A stretch of 64,000 nucleotides of DNA from Actinobacteria bacterium OV320 (GCA_001298545.1 LJCX01000028.1:434001-498000), one strand, 5' to 3'; numbered from the stretch's first letter, positions 52,844-61,409 are shown. Made by a program: numbers and translations. Notes: generated by a model from the sequence alone, not told the origin.

Positions 52844-52919
52844 AGGAAGAAGAAAGAGGGAGAAGAAAGAGGAAGGAGAAAGGAGGGGGAGGGGAGAGGG
52901 AGGGGGCGAGGGAGGGGGA
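52844..52919. repeat. Homopurine/homopyrimidine tract, G-rich
   Basis: Sixty-three consecutive purines (52844-52906), one C, then twelve more purines fill most of the gap before the SseB gene. The right half is runs of three to five G separated by A or GA, with G-quadruplex or triplex potential. No gene lies in the 266-bp gap 52657-52922. Confidence 0.85.
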
Positions 52920-52922
52920 CCC

Positions 52923-53405
52923 TCAGCCGTACATCCGCCGCATCGCGAACTCGACCATCTGCTCGACCGCCTTCGCGTCGAACACCATCCGGTGCTCACC
53001 CTCCATGTCGAGGACGAAGCCGTACCCGGTGGGCAGCAGGTCGATCATCTCGGAGCCGGTGATCACGAAGTACTTGGACTCCTTGCCCGCGTACCGGCGC
53101 AGCTCCTTGAGCGAGGTGAACATCGGGATCACCGGCTGCTGGGTGTTGTGCAGGGCGAGGAAGCCCGGGTTGTCACCGCGCGGGCAGTAGACCTTGGAGG
53201 TCGCGAAGACCTGCTGGAAGTCCTCCGCGGCCAGCTGCCCGGTGGTGAAGGCCCGCACCGCGTCCGCGAGGGACGGCGGGGACGGCTCCGGGTAGAGCGG
53301 CGGCTGCTGACCGTACCCGCCGTGGCCGCCGGGCATCTGCTGCTGCGGCGGGGCGTACTGCTGCTGCGCAGCACCGCCGTCCATGGGCTGGCCGTATCCG
53401 TACAT
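52923..53405 (-). CDS. SseB-domain protein with Gln/Pro/Gly-rich N-terminus
   Basis: A 160-aa protein has a low-complexity N-terminus (MYGYGQPMDGGAAQQQYAPP) and an SseB-like domain from about residue 45: FTTGQLAAEDFQQVFATSKV, FTSLKELRRYAGKESKYFVI and LLPTGYGFVLDMEGEHRMVF. SseB domains occur in enhanced-serine-sensitivity proteins and ESX-associated proteins of actinobacteria; the biochemical role is not known. ATG at 53405 lacks a strong ribosome site. It is probably a single-gene unit. Confidence 0.86.
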   Translation of the reverse strand: MYGYGQPMDGGAAQQQYAPPQQQMPGGHGGYGQQPPLYPEPSPPSLADAVRAFTTGQLAAEDFQQVFATSKVYCPRGDNPGFLALHNTQQPVIPMFTSLKELRRYAGKESKYFVITGSEMIDLLPTGYGFVLDMEGEHRMVFDAKAVEQMVEFAMRRMYG

Positions 53406-53516
53406 GGGCGCAAGCGTACCGAGCGCGCCCGTCGGGCGGGGCGGTACGGGGGCCCCTTCCGGGGCGCACGGGACGCGTTACGCGTCACAGATGGCCGGTT
53501 CGGGGTTGCGACTTAT

Positions 53517-53540
53517 TACCGACGGGTAGCATCATCGGTA
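53517..53540. promoter_or_regulatory. Inverted repeat upstream of acyl-CoA dehydrogenase (putative TetR-type operator)
   Basis: TACCGACGGGTA at 53517-53528 is a 4-bp-arm dyad, and TACCGA (53517-53522) also pairs with TCGGTA at 53535-53540. The region TTATTACCGACGGGTAGCAT is less GC-rich than its surroundings and resembles operators of actinobacterial fatty-acid-degradation repressors. The assignment is tentative. Confidence 0.4.
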
Positions 53541-53612
53541 GCTACTTGTTGGTACGTGAACTAGCGCGAGGATCCCAGTCCCTCGCCGATCTCTCTTTAC
53601 GGAGCCGTCGCC

Positions 53613-55454
53613 ATGGGGCACTACAAGTCGAATCTCCGCGACATCGAGTTCAACCTCTTCGAGGTGCTCGGGCGCGACAAGCTGTACGGCACCGGCCCGT
53701 TCGGGGAGATGGACACCGAGACCGCGAAAAGCATCCTCGAGGAGCTGACCCGGCTCGCGGAGAACGAGCTGGCGGAGTCCTTCACGGACGCCGACCGCAA
53801 CCCGCCCGTCTTCGACCCCGAGACCAACACCGCGCCGGTCCCCGCGTCCTTCAAGAAGAGCTACCAGGCCTTCATGGACTCCGAGTACTGGCGTCTGGGC
53901 CTGCCCGAGGAGATCGGCGGCACCACCGCCCCGCCGTCCCTGATCTGGGCGTACGCGGAGCTGATCCTCGGCGCCAACCCGGCCGTGTGGATGTACTCCT
54001 CCGGCCCGGCCTTCGCCGGCATCCTCTTCGACGAGGGCAACGACGTCCAGAAGAAGATCGCGCAGATCGCCGTCGACCGGCAGTGGGGCTCCACGATGGT
54101 CCTCACCGAGCCGGACGCCGGCTCGGACGTGGGCGCCGGCCGTACCAAGGCGGTCCAGCAGGAGGACGGCTCCTGGCACATCGAGGGCGTGAAGCGCTTC
54201 ATCACGTCCGGTGAGCACGACATGTCGGAGAACATCCTCCACTACGTGCTGGCCCGTCCCGAGGGCGCCGGCCCCGGCACCAAGGGCCTGTCCCTCTTCA
54301 TGGTCCCGAAGACGCTCTTCGACTTCGAGACCGGTGAGCTGGGCGAGCGCAACGGCGCCTACGCCACCAACGTCGAGCACAAGATGGGCCTGAAGGCCTC
54401 CAACACCTGCGAGATGACGTTCGGCGACCGGCACCCGGCCAAGGGCTGGCTGATCGGCGACAAGCACGACGGCATCCGCCAGATGTTCCGCATCATCGAG
54501 TTCGCCCGCATGATGGTCGGCACGAAGGCGATCTCCACGCTCTCCACCGGCTACCTCAACGCCCTGGAGTACGCCAAGGAGCGCGTCCAGGGCCCCGACC
54601 TGGCGAACTTCATGGACAAGGCCGCGCCGAAGGTCACCATCACCCACCACCCCGACGTGCGCCGCTCGCTGATCACGCAGAAGGCGTACGCGGAGGGCAT
54701 GCGCGCCCTCGTCCTCTACACGGCCTCCGTCCAGGACGCGATCGCCGTGAAGGAGGCGAACGGCGAGGACGCGAAGACGGAGCACGCGCTCAACGACCTG
54801 CTCCTGCCGATCGTCAAGGGCTACGGCTCCGAGAAGGGCTACGAGCAGCTCGCCCAGTCGCTCCAGACCTTCGGCGGCTCCGGGTTCCTCCAGGAGTACC
54901 CGATCGAGCAGTACATCCGCGACGCCAAGATCGACACCCTGTACGAGGGCACCACGGCGATCCAGGGCCAGGACTTCTTCTTCCGGAAGATCGTCCGCAA
55001 CCAGGGCGCCGCGCTGAACTCCCTCGCCGAGGACATCAAGAAGTTCCTGGCGCTGGGCACCGGCGGCGAGGAGCTGGCCGGCGCCCGCGAGCACCTGGCC
55101 AAGGCCGCCGTCGAGCTGGAGGCCATCGTCGGTCTGATGCTGACCGACCTCGCGGCCACCGAGCAGGACGTCAAGAACATCTACAAGGTGGGCCTGAACA
55201 CCACCCGTCTGCTGCTCGCCTCCGGTGACGTCATCGTCGGTTACCTGCTCCTCAAGGGTGCCGCGATCGCCGCCGAGAAGCTGGAGTCGGCCGCCACCAA
55301 GGCCCTCTCCGCGAAGGACGTGGCGTTCTACACGGGCAAGATCGCGGCGGCGAAGTTCTTCGCGGCCGACGTCCTGCCGGGCGTCACCCTGGCCCGCAAG
55401 ATCGCCGCGGGTGTCGAGCTCGACCTGATGGAGCTGGACGAGGCCGCCTTCTAG
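53613..55454 (+). CDS. Acyl-CoA dehydrogenase (FadE5-like, long form)
   Basis: A 613-aa acyl-CoA dehydrogenase, longer than the 380-aa core because of N-terminal and C-terminal extensions typical of FadE5-type enzymes. FAD-binding and substrate blocks include STMVLTEPDAGSDVGAGRTK, GVKRFITSGEHDMSENI and TFGGSGFLQEYPIEQY. The catalytic Glu is likely in LYEGTTAIQGQDFF. It catalyses the first step of fatty-acyl-CoA beta-oxidation, FAD-dependent alpha,beta-dehydrogenation. ATG at 53613 follows ACGGAG. No electron-transfer or thiolase genes are next to it. Confidence 0.95.
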   Translation: MGHYKSNLRDIEFNLFEVLGRDKLYGTGPFGEMDTETAKSILEELTRLAENELAESFTDADRNPPVFDPETNTAPVPASFKKSYQAFMDSEYWRLGLPEEIGGTTAPPSLIWAYAELILGANPAVWMYSSGPAFAGILFDEGNDVQKKIAQIAVDRQWGSTMVLTEPDAGSDVGAGRTKAVQQEDGSWHIEGVKRFITSGEHDMSENILHYVLARPEGAGPGTKGLSLFMVPKTLFDFETGELGERNGAYATNVEHKMGLKASNTCEMTFGDRHPAKGWLIGDKHDGIRQMFRIIEFARMMVGTKAISTLSTGYLNALEYAKERVQGPDLANFMDKAAPKVTITHHPDVRRSLITQKAYAEGMRALVLYTASVQDAIAVKEANGEDAKTEHALNDLLLPIVKGYGSEKGYEQLAQSLQTFGGSGFLQEYPIEQYIRDAKIDTLYEGTTAIQGQDFFFRKIVRNQGAALNSLAEDIKKFLALGTGGEELAGAREHLAKAAVELEAIVGLMLTDLAATEQDVKNIYKVGLNTTRLLLASGDVIVGYLLLKGAAIAAEKLESAATKALSAKDVAFYTGKIAAAKFFAADVLPGVTLARKIAAGVELDLMELDEAAF

Positions 55455-55515
55455 CACGCAGAGGGCGCGTTCCAGGACGCATCCGCACAACCGCGCAGCA
55501 CTCCACATTCTCCTC

Positions 55516-55554
55516 ACGAGAGCCTGCTCCCCATCACCGGGAGCGGGCTCTCGT
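55516..55554 (+). terminator. Hairpin between acyl-CoA dehydrogenase and aminopeptidase genes
   Basis: ACGAGAGCCTGCTCCC at 55516-55531 pairs with 55539-55554 with a single T-G mismatch and a 7-nt loop, followed by a T-containing stretch before the next gene. Confidence 0.7.
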
Positions 55555-55574
55555 ACGTCGTTAAGGTGAACCCC

Positions 55575-56897
55575 ATGAGCGCACCCCCCCGCTTCGACCG
55601 CGGCCACACCGACGACCTCATGACGTTCCTGACGGCGAGCCCGTCGCCGTACCACGCCGTGGCGAACGCGGCCGAGCGCCTGGAGAAGGCCGGGTTCCGG
55701 CAGGTCTCGGAAACGGACGCCTGGGACGCGGAGGCCTCGGAAACCTCCGCGGCGGGGAGCGGTGGCAGGTATGTGCTGCGCGGCGGCGCGATCGTGGCCT
55801 GGTACGTGCCCGAGGGCGCGGCACCGCACACGCCGTTCCGGATCATCGGTGCCCACACCGACTCCCCGAACCTGCGCGTCAAGCCGCTGCCCGACACCGG
55901 GGCACACGGCTGGCGCCAGGTGGCCGTGGAGATCTACGGCGGTCCGCTGCTCAACTCCTGGCTGGACCGCGACCTGGGTCTGGCGGGCCGGCTGACCCTG
56001 CGGGACGGCTCGACGCGTCTGGTCGACGTGGGCCGCCCGCTCCTGCGCGTCCCCCAGCTCGCCATCCACCTGGACCGGGCGGTCAACACCGACGGCCTCA
56101 AGCTCGACAAGCAGCGCCACCTCCAGCCCGTCTGGGGCCTGGCGGGCAACGTGCGCGACGGCGACCTGATCGCCTTCCTGGAGCAGGAGGCCGGGCTGGC
56201 CGCGGGTCAGGTCACCGGCTGGGACCTGATGGCGCACTCCGTGGAGCCGCCCGCCTACCTGGGCCGTGACGAGGAGCTGCTGGCCGGCCCCCGTATGGAC
56301 AACCTGCTCTCCGTGCACGCCGGTACGGCGGCGCTGACGGCCGTGGCCACCGGCGGCGAGGGCCTGCCGTACATCCCGGTACTGGCCGCCTTCGACCACG
56401 AGGAGAACGGCTCGCAGTCGGACACCGGCGCGGACGGGCCGCTGCTGGGCAGCGTGCTGGAGCGTTCGGTGTTCGCGCGCGGAGGGTCGTACGAGGACCG
56501 GGCGAGAGCCTTCGCGGGCACCGTCTGTCTGTCCTCCGACACCGGTCACGCCGTCCACCCCAACTACGCGGAGCGGCACGACCCCACGCACCACCCGCGG
56601 GTCAACGGCGGTCCGATCCTCAAGGTCAACGTCAACAACCGCTACGCGACCGACGGTTCGGGCCGGGCGATCTTCGCCGCCGCCTGCGAGAAGGCGGGCG
56701 TGCCGTTCCAGAACTTCGTCTCCAACAACTCCATGCCCTGCGGCACGACCATCGGCCCGATCACCGCGGCCCGGCACGGCATCCGCACCGTCGACATCGG
56801 CGTGGCCATCCTGTCGATGCACAGCGCGCGGGAGTTGTGCGGCGACGCCGACCCGTACCTGCTGGCCAACGCGCTGGTGGCGTTCCTGGAGGGGTAG
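55575..56897 (+). CDS. M18 family aminopeptidase
   Basis: The 440-aa protein has the M18 (aspartyl aminopeptidase/ApeB) metal site: His in IIGAHTDSPNLRVKP, Asp in AGPRMDNLLSVHAG, the Glu pair in AAFDHEENGSQSDTGADG and a late His in ILSMHSARELCGDAD. SMPCGTTIGPITAARHGIRT is another conserved block. It removes N-terminal, often acidic, residues from peptides in the cytoplasm as a large oligomer. ATG at 55575 has AAGGTG at good spacing; GTG 55566 is less likely. Confidence 0.95.
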   Translation: MSAPPRFDRGHTDDLMTFLTASPSPYHAVANAAERLEKAGFRQVSETDAWDAEASETSAAGSGGRYVLRGGAIVAWYVPEGAAPHTPFRIIGAHTDSPNLRVKPLPDTGAHGWRQVAVEIYGGPLLNSWLDRDLGLAGRLTLRDGSTRLVDVGRPLLRVPQLAIHLDRAVNTDGLKLDKQRHLQPVWGLAGNVRDGDLIAFLEQEAGLAAGQVTGWDLMAHSVEPPAYLGRDEELLAGPRMDNLLSVHAGTAALTAVATGGEGLPYIPVLAAFDHEENGSQSDTGADGPLLGSVLERSVFARGGSYEDRARAFAGTVCLSSDTGHAVHPNYAERHDPTHHPRVNGGPILKVNVNNRYATDGSGRAIFAAACEKAGVPFQNFVSNNSMPCGTTIGPITAARHGIRTVDIGVAILSMHSARELCGDADPYLLANALVAFLEG

Positions 56898-56990
56898 CAA
56901 GTCGGCCGCCGCGCATGGGAGTCGGGCCCCGGGGTACCCGGATCCGGTGGTGAACCGGAGTGGCCGGTACACCGGACAGGAGGCAACATC

Positions 56991-57239
56991 ATGGGCCTCG
57001 GCGGATGCATCATCCTCATCGCCGTGGGAGCCATCCTCACGTTCGCGACGGACTGGGACATGCAGGGCGTCAATCTCGACCTGGTCGGCGTCATCCTGAT
57101 GATCGTCGGACTGATCGGCGTGACGACGTTCAGCAGCATCGCCCGGCGCCGCCGGGTGATGGTGCCTCCGACCTCGACCACGGTGGTCGAGACAGAGCGG
57201 CACCAGCGTGACGGCTACAACGGCGGCTACGGCGTCTGA
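56991..57239 (+). CDS. DUF6458-type two-helix small membrane protein
   Basis: An 82-aa protein has two hydrophobic segments (GLGGCIILIAVGAILTFA and DLVGVILMIVGLIGVTTF) separated by DWDMQGVNLD, and a polar tail ending GYNGGYGV. The layout matches small actinobacterial membrane proteins of unknown role. ATG at 56991 follows CAGGAGG. It is likely transcribed alone. Confidence 0.88.
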   Translation: MGLGGCIILIAVGAILTFATDWDMQGVNLDLVGVILMIVGLIGVTTFSSIARRRRVMVPPTSTTVVETERHQRDGYNGGYGV

Positions 57240-57284
57240 CCGTGACCCGGGTCAGGCACCCGGTCCGGCCAGGACCCACGGCAA

Positions 57285-57317
57285 CCGGTCCGCCCCGCCC
57301 TCGGTGAGGCGGACCGG
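57285..57317. terminator. Hairpin terminator between DUF6458 and cupin genes
   Basis: CCGGTCCGCC at 57285-57294 pairs exactly with 57308-57317 across a 13-nt loop, between two convergent genes. Confidence 0.75.
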
Positions 57318-57377
57318 AACACCCCTGTCCTGCCGGTGAAGCTGGCCGACGGGGTACTTTCCCGGCCGACCGTCACG

Positions 57378-57776
57378 TCAGCGAGACGTGAGCGCGTGCC
57401 CCGTGGTGGCGTCCACGTGGTCCGGGACCTCCTCGTGGCGATCGCCGACCGTCGAGGTGCCGGTGGGTTCCAGAAGGAGGATCTCGGTGGGCACGGGCGC
57501 GTACGGCTTGTGTTCGGTGCCGCGCGGGACGGTGAAGACGGAGCCCTTGGGAAGGGTCACGGTGCGCTCTCCCCCCGGCTCGCGCAGGGAAATGCGGAGC
57601 TCCCCCTCCAGGACCAGGAAGAACTCGTCCGTGTCGTCGTGGACGTGCCAGAGGTGCTCGCCCTCGACATGGGTGACGCGCACGTCGTAGTCGTTCACCG
57701 TGGTGACGATGCGCGGGCTCCACTGCTCGGTGAAGGAGGCGAGCGCGGCGGGGAGGGAGACGGGTTCGTTGGTCAT
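57378..57776 (-). CDS. Cupin domain protein
   Basis: A 132-aa single-domain cupin has motif 1 in EGEHLWHVHDDTDEFFLVLE (His, His, Glu ligands) and motif 2 in GSVFTVPRGTEHKPYAPVP. It is small and soluble; such proteins bind a metal and may sense or modify a small molecule. It is divergent from a GlxA-type AraC regulator with only about 50 bp between, so the regulator probably controls it. ATG 57776 with GAGGG just upstream is preferred over ATG 57785. Confidence 0.87.
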   Translation of the reverse strand: MTNEPVSLPAALASFTEQWSPRIVTTVNDYDVRVTHVEGEHLWHVHDDTDEFFLVLEGELRISLREPGGERTVTLPKGSVFTVPRGTEHKPYAPVPTEILLLEPTGTSTVGDRHEEVPDHVDATTGHALTSR

Positions 57777-57806
57777 GTCCCTCATCGTGGGGTGGGCCGC
57801 GCGGCC

Positions 57807-57828
57807 GTGCGAGTGCTAGGAATCGCAC
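57807..57828. promoter_or_regulatory. Inverted repeat GTGCGA-N10-TCGCAC in cupin/GlxA divergent region
   Basis: GTGCGA at 57807-57812 and TCGCAC at 57823-57828 form an exact dyad ending directly before the ATG of the GlxA-type gene. It also contains CTAGGA, possibly its ribosome site. It is a plausible operator controlling both divergent genes. Confidence 0.45.
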
Positions 57829-58839
57829 ATGCCGCAAGATTCCTCTCAACGTGCCGTGAGCGCACCGCACCGGGTCGCCGTGATCGTGGACGAGGGCACC
57901 AATCCCTTCGAGGTCGGTGTCGCCACCGAGCTGTTCGGGCTGCCCCGGCCCGAACTCGGGCTGGCCCGGCCGCTGTACGAGGTCGTGCTGTGCACCCCCG
58001 CGCGCGAGGTGCGGATGAACCACGGGTTCTTCACCATGACCGGCGGGCGCGGCCTGGAGGCGGTGGACTCGGCGGACACCCTCGTGGTGCCGGGCCGGCC
58101 CGACAACGTCGTCCCGCGCGGCCCCGCCGTCCTCGACGCCATCCGGCGCACCCACGCGCGCGGGGCGCGGGTCATGAGTTTCTGCACCGGCACCTTCGCG
58201 CTCGCCGAGGCCGGGCTGCTCGACGGACACCGGGCCACCACGCACTGGATGTGGGCCGAGGCCTTCCGCGCGCTGCATCCGAAGGTGCGGCTGGAGTCCG
58301 ACGTCCTCTTCGTCGACGAGGGCGGCATCCTCACCGCCGCGGGCAGCGCCGCCGCCCTCGACCTCGGGCTGTACGTCGTACGGCGCGACCACGGCGCGGA
58401 GATCGCCAACGCCGTCTCCCGGCGGCTGGTGTTCGCCGCGCACCGGGACGGAGGCCAGCGGCAGTTCGTGGAGCGCCCGGTGCCGGACGTGCCCGACGAG
58501 TCGCTGGCGCCGCTGCTCGCGTGGGCGCAGCAGCGGCTGGGGGAGCCGCTGACGGTGGCGGAGCTGGCGGCGCGGGCGGCGGTGAGCCCGGCGACCCTGC
58601 ACCGGCGGTTCCGGGCGCAGCTGGGCACCACCCCGCTCGCCTGGCTGACGGCGGAGCGGGTGGCGCTCGCCTGCCGGCTGATCGAGCGGGGTGAGCAGCG
58701 GCTGGACGTGGTGGCGGCCAGGAGCGGGCTGGGGACCGCCGCGAACCTGCGCGCCCGGGTGCGGCGCGAGACCGGACTCAGCCCATCGGCCTACCGGCGG
58801 CGTTTCGGACCGGCCGTCGGGGAAGCCGTAACCGCATGA
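57829..58839 (+). CDS. GlxA-type transcriptional regulator (DJ-1/PfpI domain plus AraC HTH)
   Basis: The 336-aa protein has an N-terminal DJ-1/PfpI-like glutaminase-fold domain (HRVAVIVDEGTNPFEVGVAT; nucleophile-elbow-like MSFCTGTFALAEAGLLDG) and a C-terminal AraC double helix-turn-helix (EPLTVAELAARAAVSPATLH, GLSPSAYRRRFG). Such regulators sense small metabolites or redox changes and activate adjacent catabolic genes. ATG at 57829 is close behind AGGA. Its stop overlaps the start of the LURP-one gene (ATGA). Confidence 0.93.
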   Translation: MPQDSSQRAVSAPHRVAVIVDEGTNPFEVGVATELFGLPRPELGLARPLYEVVLCTPAREVRMNHGFFTMTGGRGLEAVDSADTLVVPGRPDNVVPRGPAVLDAIRRTHARGARVMSFCTGTFALAEAGLLDGHRATTHWMWAEAFRALHPKVRLESDVLFVDEGGILTAAGSAAALDLGLYVVRRDHGAEIANAVSRRLVFAAHRDGGQRQFVERPVPDVPDESLAPLLAWAQQRLGEPLTVAELAARAAVSPATLHRRFRAQLGTTPLAWLTAERVALACRLIERGEQRLDVVAARSGLGTAANLRARVRRETGLSPSAYRRRFGPAVGEAVTA

Positions 58840-59330
58840 GATTCCTCGTACGCGACCGGCTCCTCGGCTTCGGTGACGACTACTGGATCGAGGACGACCG
58901 CGGCAACAAGGTGTACCTCGTCGACGGCAAGGCGATGCGGCTGCGGGAGACCTTCGAGCTGAAGGACACCCGTGGGCGGGTCCTGATCGACATCCACCAG
59001 AAGATGTTCGCCCTGCGGGACACGATGGTGATCGAGCGGGACGGCGAACCGCTGGCCACGATCCGGCGCAAGCGGCTGTCGCTGCTGCGCAACCACTACC
59101 GGGTGGCCCTGGCGGACGGCCGTACCGAACTCGACGTCAGCGGCAAGATCCTCGACCGGGAGTTCGCGGTCGAGTACGACGGCGAACTGCTGGCCGTCGT
59201 CTCCCGGCGGTGGCTGCACGTGCGGGAGACCTACGGCGTCGACGTCGTACGGGAGGACGCGGATCCGGCGCTGCTCATCGCGGTGGCGGTGTGCGTGATC
59301 CACCTCGCCGACAAGGAACGCGAGGACTGA
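58836..59330 (+). CDS. LURP-one-related (YxjI-type) protein
   Basis: A 164-aa protein with the tubby-like LURP-one pattern: MRFLVRDRLLGFGDDYWIED, then repeated strands KVYLVDGKAMRLRETFELKD, MFALRDTMVIERDGEPLATI and LLAVVSRRWLHVRETYGVDV. The fold is a beta-barrel around a central helix (AVAVCVIHLADKE) and may bind membranes or lipids. Function in bacteria is unknown. It overlaps the upstream GlxA regulator by ATGA, so it is translationally coupled to it. Confidence 0.9.
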   Translation: MRFLVRDRLLGFGDDYWIEDDRGNKVYLVDGKAMRLRETFELKDTRGRVLIDIHQKMFALRDTMVIERDGEPLATIRRKRLSLLRNHYRVALADGRTELDVSGKILDREFAVEYDGELLAVVSRRWLHVRETYGVDVVREDADPALLIAVAVCVIHLADKERED

Positions 59331-59345
59331 GGGCCGGAAAGAACC

Positions 59346-59470
59346 GGGAGCGGCCCGGCGCCGGAGGCCGGGAGCGGCCGGGCGCCGGAGGCCGGGAGCG
59401 GCCGGGCGCCGGAGGCCGGGAGCGGCCGGGCGCCGGAGGCCGGGAGCGGCCGGGCGCGGAGCGGCGCGGC
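59346..59470. repeat. 24-bp GC-rich tandem repeat (about five copies)
   Basis: Units starting GGGAGCGGCCGGGCGCCGGA recur every 24 bp at 59346, 59370, 59394, 59418 and 59442, the last one truncated. They fill the gap between the convergent LURP-one and nitrilase genes. A 24-bp unit keeps any reading frame, but no gene is convincing here. Confidence 0.92.
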
Positions 59471-59484
59471 GCGGGAGGACGCGG

Positions 59485-60312
59485 CTAGGGGCGGCGTTCA
59501 GGAGTGCGCAGGCCGAGCACCCGGTCCTTCAGGGCCGGGAACTGCTCCCGGGTCGTGGCGACCCTGGACGGGTCGAACTCGACCCTCAGGACCTCCTCGC
59601 CGGAACCCGCCTCCGCCAGCACCTCGCCCCACGGATCCACCACGATCGAGTGACCCGCCTGCGGAACTCCGGCATGCGTCCCGGCCGTTCCACACGCAAG
59701 GACGAACGCCTGGTTCTCGACCGCCCGCGCCCGGGCCAGCAGCGTCCAGTGCGCCCGGCGGCGCTCCGGCCAGCCCGCGGGGATCACGAGGGTCTCGGCG
59801 CCGGCGTCGACGAGACCGCGGAAGAGTTCGGGGAAACGGAGGTCGTAGCAGGTGGCGACACCGACGGTCGTTTCGGGAAGGCGGACCGTCACCAGTTCCT
59901 CGCCCGCGCCCATCAGCACGGCCTCGCCCTTGTCGAAGCCGAAGCGGTGGATCTTGCGGTAGGAGGCGGCCAGGTCACCGGAGGGGGAGAAGACGAGAGA
60001 CGTGTTGAAGAGGGGTCCCTCGCCCGCGGCGGAGCCGCCGCCGGACGGAGCGCGCTCCGGGATCGAGCCCGCGTGCAGCCACACGCCCGCCTCGCTCGCG
60101 GCCTTGGCCATCGCCTCGTACGTCGGCCCGTGAAGGGGCTCGGCCTCGCTGCCGAACTCCTCGTAGGCGAACGCCCCGGTCGTCCACAGCTCCGGCAGCA
60201 CCACGAGGTCGGCGGCACCGGCCTGCTCCCGTACCAGTGCGGCACCCCGCACCCGCCGCGATTCGACCGATTCGCCCTCTTCTACAGCGATCTGGATCAG
60301 AGAGGCGCGCAC
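59485..60312 (-). CDS. Carbon-nitrogen hydrolase (nitrilase superfamily)
   Basis: A 275-aa enzyme has the Glu-Lys-Cys triad readable as Glu41 (VVLPELWTTG), Lys120 (SYRKIHRFGFD) and Cys155 (GVATCYDLRFPELF). It hydrolyses C-N bonds of amides or, in the closest Nit2/YafV types, omega-amides of 2-oxo acids; the substrate cannot be fixed. GTG at 60312 starts the conserved strand VRASLIQIAVEEG. The 211 bp upstream, to the divergent gene, contain ACACCCGCCG-like short repeats and no further gene. Confidence 0.92.
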   Translation of the reverse strand: MRASLIQIAVEEGESVESRRVRGAALVREQAGAADLVVLPELWTTGAFAYEEFGSEAEPLHGPTYEAMAKAASEAGVWLHAGSIPERAPSGGGSAAGEGPLFNTSLVFSPSGDLAASYRKIHRFGFDKGEAVLMGAGEELVTVRLPETTVGVATCYDLRFPELFRGLVDAGAETLVIPAGWPERRRAHWTLLARARAVENQAFVLACGTAGTHAGVPQAGHSIVVDPWGEVLAEAGSGEEVLRVEFDPSRVATTREQFPALKDRVLGLRTPERRP

Positions 60313-60523
60313 ACTACCACCGTCCTGGCATTCGAGTCGTCCACACGGGCCTACGATCGTCACACGAAAGCACTGCCGGGGTGCCTCACAGCAGCGTAAC
60401 TTAGCGTTCCGAGACACCCGCCGACACCCGGCGACACCCGCCGATACCTGCCCACACCGCCACCTCCCGCTGGCAACGCCGCCACAACCACCCGAGTACC
60501 GACCGCCGAGGGGTCCCGTTTCC

Positions 60524-61348
60524 GTGAGTCTGCATCCCACCCTCCAGCCCTACGCCGACGCCTGGACCCACTCCATCGAAGCGATATCCGAGTTGGTGCT
60601 GCCGCTGGCGGAGGCGGACTGGAACCGCCGGACACCGTGCCCCGGCTGGTCGGTGCGCGACATCGTGTCGCACGTCATCGGGCTGGACTGCGAGATGTAC
60701 GGCGACCCGCGCCCCATCCACACCCTGCCGCGCGACCTCTACCACGTCACCAACGACATCCAGCGCTACATGGAGATGCAGGTCGACGTCCGGCGCCACC
60801 ACACGGCGCCGGAGATGACGTCCGAGCTGGAGTACACGGTCATCCGCCGCAACCGCCAGCTGCGCAACGAGTCGCGCCAGCCCACCACGATGGTGCGCGG
60901 CCCGCTCGGCACTGAGCTCACGCTCGAGGAGTCCATGCGCAAGCACGCGTTCAACGTGTGGGCGCACGAGCAGGACCTGCGCGCCGCCCTCGGCCGGCCC
61001 GGCAACCTCGACTCGCCCGGCGCGCACATCGCCCGTGACGCGCTGCTCGCCGAACTCCCGGCGGTCGTCGCCGAGAGGGCCGACGCCCCGCGCAGCTCCG
61101 CGGTCGTCTTCGACGTGCACGGGCCGATCGAGTTCCTGCGCACCATCCGCGTCGACATCCAGGGCCGCGGCACCCTGGAGACGGCCCCGGCGCTCGGCCC
61201 GGCCGCCGCGTTCACCCTCGACTGGGAGACGTTCGTGCGGCTGGCCTGCGGCCGGGTGACGGCGGAGGCGGTCGCCGACCGGGTGAAGGCGGAGGGCGAT
61301 CCGGAGCTGACGGCGGCGATCCTGCGGAACTTCGCGGTCACCCGGTAG
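60524..61348 (+). CDS. Maleylpyruvate isomerase N-terminal (DinB-like, mycothiol-dependent) family protein
   Basis: A 274-aa protein of the actinobacterial MDMPI_N/DinB superfamily: a helical bundle with RRTPCPGWSVRDIVSHVIGL carrying the conserved metal-binding His, then HAFNVWAHEQDLRAALGRPG with two further His. A C-terminal SCP2-like part follows (AAFTLDWETFVRLACGRVTA). Members use mycothiol in isomerase or transferase reactions. GTG at 60524 has GAGGGG about 10 nt upstream. The reaction here is unknown. Confidence 0.88.
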   Translation: MSLHPTLQPYADAWTHSIEAISELVLPLAEADWNRRTPCPGWSVRDIVSHVIGLDCEMYGDPRPIHTLPRDLYHVTNDIQRYMEMQVDVRRHHTAPEMTSELEYTVIRRNRQLRNESRQPTTMVRGPLGTELTLEESMRKHAFNVWAHEQDLRAALGRPGNLDSPGAHIARDALLAELPAVVAERADAPRSSAVVFDVHGPIEFLRTIRVDIQGRGTLETAPALGPAAAFTLDWETFVRLACGRVTAEAVADRVKAEGDPELTAAILRNFAVTR

Positions 61349-61409
61349 CCGGCGGCGCTCCCCCGGCCACCGCAAGTCGCCGGTACGAGCGCACCCCGCA
61401 CCCTCGACA

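Noticed and set aside
59346..59470. CRISPR-like or collagen-like gene in the 24-bp repeat block
   Set aside because: Repeats are directly tandem with no unique spacers, and the frame encodes only RERPGAGG units with no start context, so it is a minisatellite.
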